Shown here: positions 1 to 13,500 of the stretch, piece by piece | Position numbering within the stretch: the stretch's first letter is position 1 | Layout of the letters: each line of letters starts with the position of its first letter | NCBI GenBank assembly: GCA_030544215.1 | Contig: JARZZO010000001.1 | Span: 65,773,956 to 65,837,955 of the forward strand | Source: Zantedeschia hybrid cultivar | Taxonomy: Eukaryota > Streptophyta > Magnoliopsida > Alismatales > Araceae | DNA length: 64,000 nucleotides | Direction of reading: 5' to 3' | Program-made: the position numbers and the translations under genes | Notes under the pieces: model-generated | Told to the model about the DNA's origin: nothing | The model's input: the letters and a program-made list of their open reading frames with translations, nothing else | Database searches by the model: none

Positions 1-1474
1 ACACGGCCAGCCTTGAGAGCAAGCGGCCCCATGGAGCAGCAAAACATGACGGATTTGTTCTTCTATTGTGGCCAAGGAAAACTTGCACTAGTTGCGTATA
101 TGCAAAAGCTTTCATGTAATGCAGGTGTACAAGTAAATGTATTTTTCGAGTGATTAAGCATGCAATTTTATATGAAAGAGGCATTATGTAAAGCTCCTTG
201 TTCTTCGGGGAAGAATTAGTTGCCTGGGGATGGGCAGATACTAGGGATGCAAAACACACAGGTCCAAGTATAGATGCACTCGAAATCGAGTACCGAAGTC
301 CGTAACCTATTTCGTACCGTTGAGGTGTATGACAATTCGAAAATCAGTTACTTGATCTGATAATATTAGGGATCTTGAATAAAATATCAAATGATTTAAT
401 AATATTTAGTTAGTTTTTTTATTTTTTGAGTTATATATAAATATATTTAAATGTCATATTTACATAGGGATATATTAGTGCACGAGTTGCAATCTCGTGC
501 GATGCACGGCGAATTAACAGATTTAAATAAAATAATTATAATTAATATAAGTGAAGTTAATTTTTTATTCTTTGTGAATGAATGAATAAAATAATTATAA
601 AAAAATATATGTTAAAAAATACTAACATCTTTTTCTATGAATATTAAGTTAGTTATTTGATAAATATTAAAAGTTCAAAATTATTGTATCTAATTGAAAT
701 ATAGATTGAGAGAGAAAACTAAAAAGTGAACTCAAAATTATGATTATAATCCCATGAGATTATCTCAATAAATATTATGTTGAAACATAGATTGAGAGAA
801 AGATGAGAGAGAGAGACTAGTCTCATTAATAATGAAATTGGTTATTATTATCCTATGAAACTATCTCAATAATTATAATAAATATTAAATTTACTATTAT
901 TATCCCAATAGACCGTCCCAATATTAACAATAACAATAACAACAACAACAACAATAATATGAGTGAGAAAAGTGAGACAGAAATCGATCTCGTTCATAAT
1001 AATAATAATAATAATATAAAAATTAATTATTATTATCTGGTGTTTTGACATGTGGCACTATGAAATTCTATTTTATATATATAGCATAAATGCAATCATC
1101 TTATCCATCATGAATCTCATACTATCAATCATCTTATCTGATATAATTTATGAGCTCAAGCATTTGTCATGTGTAATTTTATCCACTGTGATCTACAATC
1201 TATCCACTTAGCCTTTGGTTGTGGGCTATCATGTCCGATAATTGTCAGTAAACACCACTAATCAAATTGTCTCTCTAATCTATGTATCAGTCTGAAGATT
1301 GATAAGAACAGTCTCTAGGATGTGACCTAAAATGGAAGGAATGACAAGAAACTGAGGAGAACATAATTTTAATTTGTGTTGTTCAAAACATTTTCAATTT
1401 GGCACTTGCACTTTGGAATCGAACAAGTTATCATGGAGAAAAGGTACATTGATCTTCCATCGACTACCATTAGA
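1..1474. other. AT-rich intergenic flank with microsatellites
   Basis: No gene is visible. The stretch is AT-rich. It holds AAC/AAT trinucleotide runs at about 926-960 and an ATA run at about 995-1017. Two diverged direct copies of a segment containing ATAGATTGAGAGA (near 700 and 786) are each followed or preceded by a TCCYATGARAYTATCTCAATAA-like block, so part of this region is an old local duplication. Confidence 0.6.
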
Positions 1475-1477
1475 TTA

Positions 1478-1855
1478 AGGACGTGTTTGGTAAAATCTTT
1501 ATGTTCGGCATAGCATGTAATTTTTAATCAGAAGTACTTGTTAGTTTTTATATATTTGCAACTATAGCTGGCACAATTTCTAGTTAGAAGTATTTTTGAA
1601 TTTTTAAAAAATTTACTCCAATTATTTTTAAGAGAGAACATTAGGTTTTGGAAGTTATTTTTAAAATTAGTTAACTTTTAACCAAAATTTATAAAGTGAA
1701 TCTTCATAAAATGGGAGAGGATTGAAAGAGTTATTAGGAAAAAAGATAACTTGCCTACTGACTTATAATCAGTTATAACTATATTTACTATATTTTACAT
1801 AAAAAATAAAAACTAAAAACGAATTCCTACTAAAAGTTAGCATCCAAACACACCT
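1478..1855. mobile_element. Putative Tourist-like MITE
   Basis: The ends form an imperfect terminal inverted repeat: AGGACGTGTTTGG at the left, and AGGTGTGTTTGG as the reverse complement of the right end. Both sides are flanked by TTA (1475-1477 and 1856-1858), the trinucleotide duplication typical of PIF/Harbinger-derived Tourist MITEs. The 378-bp interior is AT-rich and non-coding. The element lies about 650 bp upstream of the J-protein gene start. Confidence 0.45.
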
Positions 1856-1922
1856 TTAACTTTAGATTTTGATTTATCGGATGTTTTACTTTTGAACCCC
1901 GGGTCCGTTCCGAACAATATCC

Positions 1923-1988
1923 GATAGAATAACATTTACCCACCGGCCCCACCACAATAGAATAATATTTCCCCACCGGCCCCACCAC
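1923..1988. repeat. Tandem 33-bp duplication upstream of the J-protein gene
   Basis: Two adjacent 33-bp units (1923-1955 and 1956-1988) share the core CCCACCGGCCCCACCAC preceded by ATAGAATAAYATTT. They differ at about three positions. They lie roughly 530-590 bp upstream of the start codon, in the probable promoter. Confidence 0.75.
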
Positions 1989-2512
1989 AATCCATTTTCT
2001 CATTTCCGGAATCCGCCAAGAGCTGAGCAAAACGCGTGGCCCCGAAATCGCCATGTCAGCATTTCCGCAAACGCGATTCCAAACGCCAAACCCCACCGAA
2101 GACCGTTATATCTTCCGGCCCCGCTCGCAAACAAAATTCTCCTCCTCAAACACAGCACTCAGCCGTCGTCCCCGCCAACCCTGCCCTGTCGGCTCCTCAC
2201 CTTCCCAATGGTGCACTCCCTTTGTCTCGCCCAACCTTCCTCTCCTTTCCTTCCTCACCCCTAGTATCCAACCACAAGAGGGTCATCCGTCCCTTAAGCC
2301 CACTCACCTGTGAGCTTAACACCAGGCGTTCCCCGCCTCTACGAAATATCACACACAACAAAAGGCCTGAGAACGCTTCCGCCTTCATGCCGCTGTAGTA
2401 GTGGAGACGGGCAAGCTTCGCCAAGAACGCGAAGCCCCGCCTTCACCCTCCCCGCTTCCGCTAGGGTTTCTGGTTTCCTCCCAATCTCGTCTGCTCGATC
2501 TGCGTCTGCTCC

Positions 2513-5500
2513 ATGGGGCAGCTGCTCTCTCCCGTCCGCGCCGACGCCCTCCTCAAGTTCCAGCCCCATCCGTCGTCTTCCATGTCGGCGCCCCCGCTCC
2601 GGAACGGCCTGCGGCGGCCGTCGCGTGTGAGCGGTCGGAGGAGGTGCTGGGGGCTGCGGCGGAGAGGGTTCTGTGTCCGCGCCGCTGCGGGGGGAGCGCT
2701 TTCCCAGGAGGATGTGGCCGACGACTACTACGCCGTGCTGGGTCTGGTGAGCGTGACGGGATCGATCTGTCTTTCTTTTGCTTTGCGTGTTTTGATCGCT
2801 TGTGGTTCGTAGTTGTTTCCGGTCCTTGTGGACTGGTTGGATCGAAACGGAGACTTGGTTGCAGAAGAGAAGTGAAACTGTTCCAACTCAAAGATGGATC
2901 TGGTGTTGAATTTGCCACACTGATGGTTTTTGTGTCTGTTTTGGTTGTTGGCTGTTTTCTGTTCTTGTGCTTGGCTGATGAACTTTGCAGCAAATGGCGT
3001 CTCTGATCAGTTTATGTTGGTTACGTCTGTTCTTTTGCTTGGCTGATGAGTTTTGCAAGCAAACGATGTCTCTGATCAGTCTATGTTGGTTACACCTGTT
3101 CTTCTGTGAGTTTTGGAAGCAAACTGTGTCCTTGATCAGTTCATGTCTTTCCTACCAGCTGCCTGATGCGTCGCCGGAGCAGATAAAGAAGGCCTACTAC
3201 AACTGCATGAAGTCGTGCCACCCGGATTTAAGCGGCAACGATCCGGAGACCAACAATTTTTGCATGTTCATCAACGAGGTTTATGCGGTGAGGGTCCACT
3301 TGCAGGGCTTGATTTGGATGGAACTGCATTATCTTGGAAGCTTCGTTAGAAGTCTCCCTCGCTTGTCTTTCTCCCTTCCCATGTTGAGCTAATTGTGAAG
3401 CAGGGGAAAACAGGTGCTGAGTGATCCTGTGCAGCGGATGGTTTATGATGAGATTCAGGGCTACTCGGTGACTGGCATCAACCCTTTCCTGGACGATGCC
3501 TCTCCAAAAGACCATGCATTTGTTGATGAGTTTAGCTGCATAGGTACATGTCCTCCCTTGTTTACATGGGCTCCCCCCGCCCCAAACTTGTGCCCGTTTT
3601 GTGTTCCGTGTAAATTGAATAGAACATGTTGGCTTTCATGCGAGGGTTCTAGGCAACCTCAGTATTCCATGTGTAATGGACGAGAGCATATTTTTTTGGT
3701 TCCTTGTAATGTCTTATTCAGAACTAATATGTGTATGTCAGAACATTCTTTCTGTTTGTCTTTTACAATAGAATACATATCTGGGTTGAAAAGTTCCATC
3801 CAATCCATTTGCCGAGCAAGATAGGCAGTCTTAAATTGTTGTTTGCAAATTGCAATGAGCAGTGATAGTAATGCTTATGATTTCTTAGATGGAAAAACAG
3901 ACACAACGAAGCACTGATTTTCTTTTTGATAACAGGTTGCAAAAATTGTGCAAATGTTGCCCCAGATGTATTTCGGATTGAAGAGGACTTTGGAAGAGCA
4001 AGAGTTTTCTGTCAATCTGGAAACCCCAACGTAGTCCAACAAGCTATTGACAGTTGGTAAGTGTGTATGTTAAAAATCAGTATACACAGATATGTTGTCA
4101 ACGTTCATTTGAAATCAAAAGTTCTTGATATAAATGCATTGCCACTTTGGTATAATTAATGGATGCTAAGGCATAATAAGAGTTACTTGGAATATGTCGG
4201 TATTTAAAAGGGTTACCACGTTTCGTGCATAGGAAGTGAATCTTAAGGCATTTAGCTTTTGTTTGCTTTGCAGTATCACAAAGCTTCTAGGTTGTGATGA
4301 CCTGGGAGGTTCACGTGTGCAGTGATGTGAACATAGAATCTTCATTTATTCAGAAAATCCCTTTTTGTTTTGATGTAAAAAAAGAAGCAGGAGATTCTCA
4401 CTCATATCTGCATAACTATTCTAGTGCCTAGTAGAGCTGGTTGGTTGTGGGGAGTATCTGAATGTTGTTTCATCTAGGAGCCAGCAGACTCCAGTGGAAA
4501 TGACTTCAAAGAGTAAGATGTGCATTTGGTCTAATGCTAGACATTTTCACTGGGCACTTTCAGGACCTACTAACAACAGATTATTGGTATATGGCTTATG
4601 ACTGGTTGAACCACAAATTAATGCTAGCAATTTCTAGTGGGTCTTCCATGACCTGTCTGACAACAGATTATTTGGATAGCTTATGATTGATTGAAGCACA
4701 CAACTGACTTGGAGATGTGGTTTTAGTCTGCTTTGTTCTTTCCCCCGAGTCATGAGTACATTTTAGACCTTTGTTGCACAATGACTTCTTTGTGTACTGA
4801 CTTTTCTCTTTGGCTCATTCTTTCGTATCTTTCCATCTATTTATTAAATCTTTTCATCTAGAACCTGCTTTTGGCATTGGAATTCATTATAGATCCCAAA
4901 ACCGTGTCTGTTAGCTTCTATCATCCTACCATTCCTATGTCAGTATGTCCAGCCAGAATACCTGCAAGTTCTTTTGCTAGCTCTCTCAGATGCCGTTCAT
5001 AACATCAGGTGTGCATGATCATATACCATGCACCTAGGCTCCACAATTTGTAATATCCAGTGAGCTTTTGAGGTGCAACAAATGATACGTTATTTCATTT
5101 GTTTAGCTATAAAGGCACAAAGGAGATATAGTTGAATCATTTTAAACCGATACAACTGACAGGAAGTGATCTCCTAAAGGGGAAATTTAAAAAGGGCAGC
5201 CTAGTGCCACAAGGCTCCCGCCACTGCAGGGTCTGGGCTCTGGAGCAAGTCAATTGTAAAGAAGAAATTTGCTGAGCGAAAATAGAAACGTGGCATTTTT
5301 CTGTTGATCACCTGTAACCTATTATTGAAAAGATTTCTCGTTCTCTTTTCTTTTAACTTGTCTTTTTAATTTTGCTTCATTTGTCTCTCATTTTGTTGCT
5401 TGTGATACTTCTGTTATGAGAAGGACAGTTGGCATTCTTTTGTTAAGCATTGTGAGCATTTGATATTGATATTCTATGATTAACAATTATGTACTCTACT

Positions 5501-8500
5501 GAAAGACTATTTCACTACTGTGTGCTCTATGATTCTTTGAAACGTGGATAGTACCACATGATGTATTAAATAAGCAAAAAGGAATGCACAAGCGTGAAGA
5601 ACAGGAGAGGATTTCATGGCAGTACCATGTGGACTACCATGTTCTCTATGATTCTTGGATGTACTAAAGTCACAACCGAACATCAGTTGTCAAGGATTTT
5701 AAATTGACGAGTCAACTAATGTGGCATTGACTCATGATGAGAGCCCTAGGATGAGGCAGCATGGGAGACAGAGTGAGAGACCTAAGTACATAGACTGCAG
5801 CAATGATTCTACTGGTGAAGTTCATAGACTGCAGCCATGATTCTACTTGTGAAGTTCATAGACTGCAGCATGATTCTACTTGTGAAGTTCTCTAATGGAG
5901 GAAAAGGGAAGGAGTTACTATTGGGAATCACAGTCATTATAGTAGGTGATGAATAGGCTAGAGGAGGATTCTTTGCAGGGCGAGCGAATTATCTTCAAAC
6001 TGGGTTGATGCAAAAAGTGGAATAGACTGGATGATTTGACAAGAAAGAAATGGCAAGGTGCTTAGGAGACAAAAGATATGGGATGGTGAAATCATACCTT
6101 TAGTAGGCTAGACGATTAAAGAATATGGAGGAGGTTTTCTCATGCTAGGGATGCACATATTTGACTGCTTTTGTTAAATGTGGATTACCCAACTATACAA
6201 TCAAAGAATATGCATGATTTTATTGCCTCTGCAAGTTGCATCCATTTTTTTTTTGCATACTTTCATTCTCGTAACTAATATAAAATTGTACCTTTCAAAA
6301 TAATTGGAAAATGTCTAACGAAAAAAGAGTGGCACACATTTCTGGATGCTGGTTCAGTATCACCGTCATCAATTACCTATTTATGTCTTTTTCACCAGTA
6401 GTATATTTGAAAATATTATCCTTGTCTTTTTTTGCCTTTTTGTGCTCTTGAGGGCAAATATCTAACATCCATTTATGAAGCCTATGCAGCTGGAATTCTT
6501 CTGATGCATGTCTATGTGTTTGACCTTTTTATTTTCTGTTTGAAGATGTCATCATTTCTTTTTTGCTCTTTGGCTAATATTTTTTCTGTTTGTTCCCAGT
6601 CCAGTGGACTGCATTCATTGGACATCTGCTGCACAACTGTCACTTCTTGAAGACGAAATGCGCAGGGTGGAGAGAGTAAATGTAGGAAACTTTATTTGAT
6701 AATTTCATTTATGTTGGAACTCTTTCTTATAATACTGACAAATTAAATAATATTATATATTCTGTTTATTTAGATGCGAAAGCATCTTTAATATCTCCTG
6801 TGGTCTTATCATGTTAAGTTTAATATTTCATGTTGTCCATGAGATCAAAATATGAATTCCTTTTCTTTTGCCAAAACATGAAGTTGTAAAGCATGTATGA
6901 GTTTAATTTGGATCTATTTATCTCTTGATGCTAAACTGTCCTCATCTTCTTCTTTGACAGCTTGATGGTATTCCATTTAGAAAATCTTTTTGTCCTTTAT
7001 ATGCAATCAGGTGTTCTTTCTCTGGTGCTTTTTGAGTTTTGGGAATTAGCTATTGATGCATCATTTACAACTCTATTCAGCTACCATAAATTGACTTACA
7101 ACCCATGGGCATTTTTGGCGGTTTATTAGAAACATTTTTCACCTACCATTGTTCTTTGGGCATTTAATTTAGAAGAAGTCACAGGATCATGGGAAATTAT
7201 CTACTCCCATGGGAACTCAGATGCCAAAACCATTTTCTGGAGGATTTGTCCTTTGTTACCAGATTGAACTTTTATAACTACACACCTAATGGATAACTGG
7301 TCAAATGATGAAGTTTCCAGTACATGTGGAACACTGGAATCAGGAAGGTGGACCATTTGTTCATTCTGTGGAGCAATACTAAGTCCTAAGGTTGGAGAAC
7401 TCTCTCATCCATGTAGATAGTTGAAGGCTGAAGAATCATGGATTTAGAACTGAGAATTATGTTATGTGGGGATCAAACCGTGGAGCTACATATTACGTCA
7501 CCCTAGTTGTATATCAATCTATTGGTACCATCTTTGATCTTTTTTTTTCCCATACATATCTGCATGTACTCGCTATTTTCCTTTTTTTCTTCCTGGCAGT
7601 AGGGTGTTATGCCTATGTTGTCTAATTCTGGATGGGTCCAACATGTTTCGAGCAAGCAATTGCTGGTCACTGGTCCAACTGGTTTTGCCTGTGGCTCTAT
7701 GTTGGGGAGTGTGGAGGGATGGTCAGTTGCATAGATAGGGCAGCTGCAGTTTCTATGGGAGAAAATTGTGGGGATATGGAGCCATGTCAGAGGTGGACTA
7801 TTGGAGTGGAGAGGAGGAAAAGAGAAATAAAAAAGAGGGGGCAGCTTTGGATGAAGATGTATGAAGAAGTGGCAACTGGCCTGACCACAAGCAGGGGCAG
7901 TGAGTGGGAGCAGAGTGATGGCTAGTGCGACTGCTGCATCATGGCCTCGTTCTTGGGAGGCGATTGAGGGGGTGGCTGGGTGGGTTAAGGGTTACATTAC
8001 AATGGGACCCTTGTGGAAAAGAAAACTACACAGCCCTTTTTAAAAATAAAAATTCATAAATCCTTTTATTACAATATGGTCAACATTTATATTTAAGTTC
8101 CAAGGATTTAAAATTACCCCCACAAACTGGTTCATTTGATCTCATGACAATGTGACATTGCTGATAACAAGCTCATGGGTTCAAGTCAACTCCTGACTTC
8201 ATCCAACTGGTTGGTGCAAGTCATCACTACGCTGTGAGGCACAAGTTCCTGTTCTCCTGGTGATCAAAAAGCAAAAATAAAAATCAAGTTTTTGACTGAA
8301 TGAGGATTCAGAGAACCATACAGAATATGGTTGGTTCTTATCTTATTCAGCTAGTTATTATCGCAAAAATCCATTTTTTAAGTTCCCTTTCTGCACTGCT
8401 TTAGCCATTTATGGACTAGTTTTGGTTTGATTCTTGCCAGTTATGTCTTTCCGAACCAGTCCTAGCCCCCAATCACAATGGTCCTGGGATTAAAATATCC

Positions 8501-10535
8501 AAGATTGGACCTTTACCTGCAGGTTCCAATCTGGTTCAGCTGGTTTTGAATTCCATAGGTGAATTTGTCGCGTTGACTTGAATGGTAATTCCCTGTATGG
8601 ATAGCTTGGGTACTTCAGGTACATGATGTCAGAAGGTGAAGTTACCATGTGTACACCTGTGTTGCACATATCTTTAGCACTCTCCCTCAAAACTCAAAAT
8701 ATCAAGCTTAGACTTGAGGTATGAAAGAGTGAGAAAACTTGTGTTCAACAGAGGTTCGAAGAGAACAGTGATATGCACCCTATGTGGCAATGGATTTCCA
8801 GTCTGAGAAATAGTACTCAAGGCTGGATTCTGACAAACATGATTAACGACCTGATTATCACAGTAAATAGGAATGTCTGATTAACAACCAATGTCACTAA
8901 GGGAGATGGACTTCTATGAGTTCTATTTGGTATTCAACATGGCATGCCATTCAGCAACAATACTGGAACAAGAAATGGCTTCCTCCTTTCTGAATTGCGA
9001 GATGGGCATTGAAGGAGTAACGGCAGCTGGGGTGGGGTGGGGTGCATTTTGATAGTTTATATGCAAAGACTTCATTATAATGTAACTGATCATTATCTTT
9101 TTGAGAATATTTGATTACTATTATGAATATAGGATTCTCATAACAATCTCTTGTGTTTGTTTGAAGGTGGGGCTGATGCTCGCTGGCATGGGAGCTTCAT
9201 ATGATGTCTTTAGAATGGTAAAGCTTCTTGATGTTAATTCTTCTAGCATAGATACAACTTAATGTACGAACCTTGGCATACTTGAGCTTAAAATGATTAG
9301 CTTATTTTGGTCAGAAATAGATGGCACGCTACCTTATTTACTCTACTATGGTACTCTTTAGCTCCTCATCACTACATTTTTTAATCAATGCTATTCACTG
9401 TGGATGATTGATATTCATTTGGAAACACTTTTCATTTTCCTGGGACTGCTTTCTGCCCTTAGAGGGAAAAACATAGAAAAGGAGAGCAATTTACCTCTAT
9501 GATCTAGTTACAAATCAGTCCATTCCTGATGGTACAGTTTTTTGAACTTATAATTTAGTAGATAGATGAGCATCACATTAACAAATTGAGGATAATATCT
9601 GGAAATACTGTGAAAAATGTAGCTAAAACTGAGAAAATTCATTGAAGAGGAGAAATGTCAAATACCAGTATGGTGAAACAAGTATAGTTAGTTTGCACAA
9701 AAGTTGTGTGGGGAAAAGATAGCCTGGGGGGAGTCAATTGAGGATTTTGTTTGTTGAACAGGAAATGGAGTTCTCTCAGGGTAAATGCAGTTGACAGATA
9801 CACATCAATTAAACAGTTTTTTGGATGGGAAGTTTCTTGCGGACGTTGCCGTCGATCATGTTGGCTACATAAAGTTTACTGAATGGAAGTTTAATTGTTC
9901 TTCCATGTTAACCCTCTATCCCTGAACAAATGCACCGACACGTACATATGGAATGAAAATTCTGATGGATTGAAGCTTCTACGTGTAAAATGGCATCATG
10001 CGTTTAATCTCTACTCAGATAACATTTGACTTCCATATTGTTGTTAAGTGAACAATGAATAAATTTCCCATGGTATCATTTAAGATATTTGCACTGATGC
10101 GTATGAATCCTAAAATGCTTTGCTTATCTGTTTGTCGTATGACATGACATATATGATTTCCACATAACTTTGTTATCAAAAGTGTTGAGAATTTAGTCTT
10201 TGGGTTCACTGGAGACTGAAACATTATTTATCTGATTTAACTATTGATTATTCATTTTTTGAAACAATTAAACAATTTCGCATGTAGCATTCTTTTGATT
10301 GACTTGGAATATTGGTTTCAGTTCACATATTTCTTTCTTTCTGTTGGTAGGCAAGCACCCGATGGGAAAAGCGTCAATCAAAGATCCTGGTATGGACAAT
10401 GCTCTACCCAAGTTTCATGGAGTTCTTGTTACTTCAATAAATTACTAGACTTTAGTTTTGTTGCCTCAAATTATACATTTTCACATTTATATTTTGTCTC
10501 TCCTCTTTATTGTTTACATTTAACAAATTCTTGAT

Positions 10536-10580
<45 letters not shown>

Positions 10581-13500
10581 TTGTGGAGGGGGAGGTTAAG
10601 AGATTCTGTGTATGGAAATCATTGAATTTTGAGTCTATTCTTCTTGATTGCGGCTATAAAATTTCAAGTCTATGAACTCTACGAATGTTAGGAAGCAGAC
10701 TTTGTTGGACTCGCTCATGCTGTTAGAGGTCCTTTCAAATTTTATTCTGCAGTAGCTGTTTGACATATCACTTATTTGTCAAATACAATTCTAAATGTGT
10801 TGAATAGTTTGAGTGGGGTTTTATCATATCATATATATTGAATGATCTAACAGGAGTAATCAATCTAACTTAGTTTTGCTAAAGTAGAGGTTCTACAGAA
10901 AATACATTAATCATTGAGACAATTTTAAAAAAAAATAAGTTGAAAGTTTTGTAAATCGTCGTGACAATTGATAAAAAAATTGTCTGTTTTGTAAATAATT
11001 GAGGTCATTTGAACAAAACATGAAACATATGCAATGCTTTCCCCCTCTTTTACTATAATATAGTTATTAATCTTTTGTGTGTACTCAATGTGAGATTTTC
11101 TTACTGTTTGGGGCCTGAGTGCATATTGATGTTTTTTAGGGATTTTTGTATATATACCCCTGTAAACTACATATATACCCCTGACTCTCACATGACTCTG
11201 AACTGGTCTGTTGAACCCGAAATTTTTTCATGCAAATAATGCCGTTTAAGTATGCATATGCACATGGCATATACTCACATTAATGTGAGCTCACTATAGG
11301 AAAATATATATACATACATAACATGTTCACATAGGACTACGTTATGCAAAACAAAATATATGCCTATGATATGAGGGTTAATAGCAAATAGAGACCCTCT
11401 CATATATATGGAAAAACATGAAACCATGGGCTCATATTATAAGGGTAATGGAATAGGAGGCATACTTAGGCCAAAAAGGCCTTGATCGGGATTTTTAAGG
11501 AGGCCTAAAACAGCCCCAAGTCACTCTTTTAGGCTTCCGAAATCAACTCCTAAGTCTCCTTGATAACCCTTGATGGTGAGGCCCAAAGGAGGACCCTAAG
11601 ATGCAGCAACAAGGAGGGGCCAAATGCTGCGAAATGAAGGCCTAAAACAGTCCCCGAATAGGCCAAAACCAGTCCCGGAATGGGGCCAAAATGGCCTCCA
11701 AACCTGCCCAAAATGGCCTCAAATAAGGGCCCAATGGCAAGGGAAATAGGCCCAATAAGTAGCCCAATAGGTGGCCCAATAAAAAAGGCCCAATAAGGAG
11801 CTCAAATGGGCCAAAAAAACAGTCCTCCAGGGGCACCAAATTTGCAGGCCAGAGAAGGAGAAAAATCTGAAAATCCAAGAGAAGAAAATTTCCAAAATGG
11901 AGAGTGGACCCCTCCTCCCTATTCCCCTTCATTTAAATAAGCCAAGAGGGGGTAGAGGAGAGAGAGAGGGAACCGGTGCCCCCCCCCCCCCCCCTACCGG
12001 TTGGGAACCCCCCACCGGTTCCAAGAGGGAAACCGGTGGGGGGGGAGGGGATCTCCCTCCTTCTTTCTTTCCAGGATTTTGAAATTCAAAATGGGGGGGG
12101 GGGGGATTAATTAAAAGGAGGGGAATTAATGAGGTTCTTAACCCCATTCACATGGGTTAAGAACTCTGTGCAAACCTCCATTAAAATGTCATCCTAAACC
12201 CCTTTCACATTTGACCCAAGTCTGAAATTAATGGGCTAACCCCCTTTTCACACTTGGCCAAAACCCAAAAATCTGAACAAAGGGGGCTCATTAAGAGCCA
12301 AAAAATTAAAGAGGGCAAAAAATGGGGGAGGGGGAACACCCCCCACCGGTTTCCCAAAACCGGTGGGGGGTCCAAGACCGGTGGCCACCCCCCACCGGTT
12401 GGAACCGGTGGGGGTGTCCACTGCCGCCCCCCCCTATGTCCTCTTCCAATACTCTCTCTCTCCCTTCTCTCACCCATTGAAATTAAAAAATAAAAAAAAA
12501 GAGGGAAGGGAAGAGAATATGAACGGTGGCACCCTCCCACCGTGGCCCATCCGGTGGCACCCCCCACCGGGCCCAAATTGGGGCCTATAAATAGGACCCC
12601 TTGGCCCCCAAATCCAACACACATGCAGCAAAGCAGCACATACACCCACATACAAGGAGTGTAAAGTTTGGAGGGGAGGTCTTGCTGCATTCAAGACCAA
12701 ATTCAGGTTTCTTAACCCGGGTTTGCTGCGCTTTTTGGAGATCTTTTCCAATTCGGGGAGTCTTTCTTCCTAAGGTTCAATCCTAAAGGGAAGCTCTGCC
12801 GAATAATTCTTATAAAATGCCTTCTTAAGGCGAATCCCTGTCGAAATAAAGACCGATATTTTCATGTCTGAAATGTTGTTTGTGTGCCATTAAAATAATT
12901 AAATAATATCATGTTTTCATACTTTATATATATATATATATGTATACTTAGTTTCATGAACTCAAAAAATCTGTGCACACCCTCAACTTAACCTTGACCT
13001 CACCTCATATATAAATAAAATATAAGTTTAGAAATCTTAATAAAATCATATTTAAGTCAAAAAATGACCTATAATTAATTAATTAATAAAAATTCATGAA
13101 ATTATATAAAAATCAGGAAAAATAAGGAAATATCTGTGAAAAATCAGTGAAAATCAGAAATGCAACTTAAAAATCATATTAAACCAAATAACCCAAATAC
13201 CCCTCATATAATTATTTAATTAATTAATTAATCATAAAAATCAGTAAAATCAATAAAATAAAATCATTAAAAATCAGTAAAAACAGAGAATCAAATCTGA
13301 AAGAATATAAAATTTATTAAATAATTAAAAATATACATAGAACTTAATAAAATTACGAAAATACCCTCACTCATAATAAAAATATGTAAAAATCAGGTAA
13401 AATCCTTAAAAAATATCAGAACTTATTTTATGACCAAAATACCCTCCATACAATAAAAATCTCATGAGAAAATAGACTCTAAACCTAATAAGCCCGATTT

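Noticed and set aside
2036..2424. Short open frames upstream of the J-protein start
   Set aside because: They lie in the GC-rich promoter and 5' UTR, overlap one another in several frames and have no recognisable product.
7632..7925. 97-codon frame in intron 5
   Set aside because: Wholly intronic in a well-supported gene, with no motif or intron/exon signals.
8178..8190. tRNA gene from the GGGTTCAAGTC box B
   Set aside because: No acceptor or anticodon stems can be formed. At most it is a SINE relic.
11642..12751. Open frames in the C/G-tract block of intron 7
   Set aside because: Gly/Pro-rich translations of homopolymer tracts on both strands, with no conserved domain.
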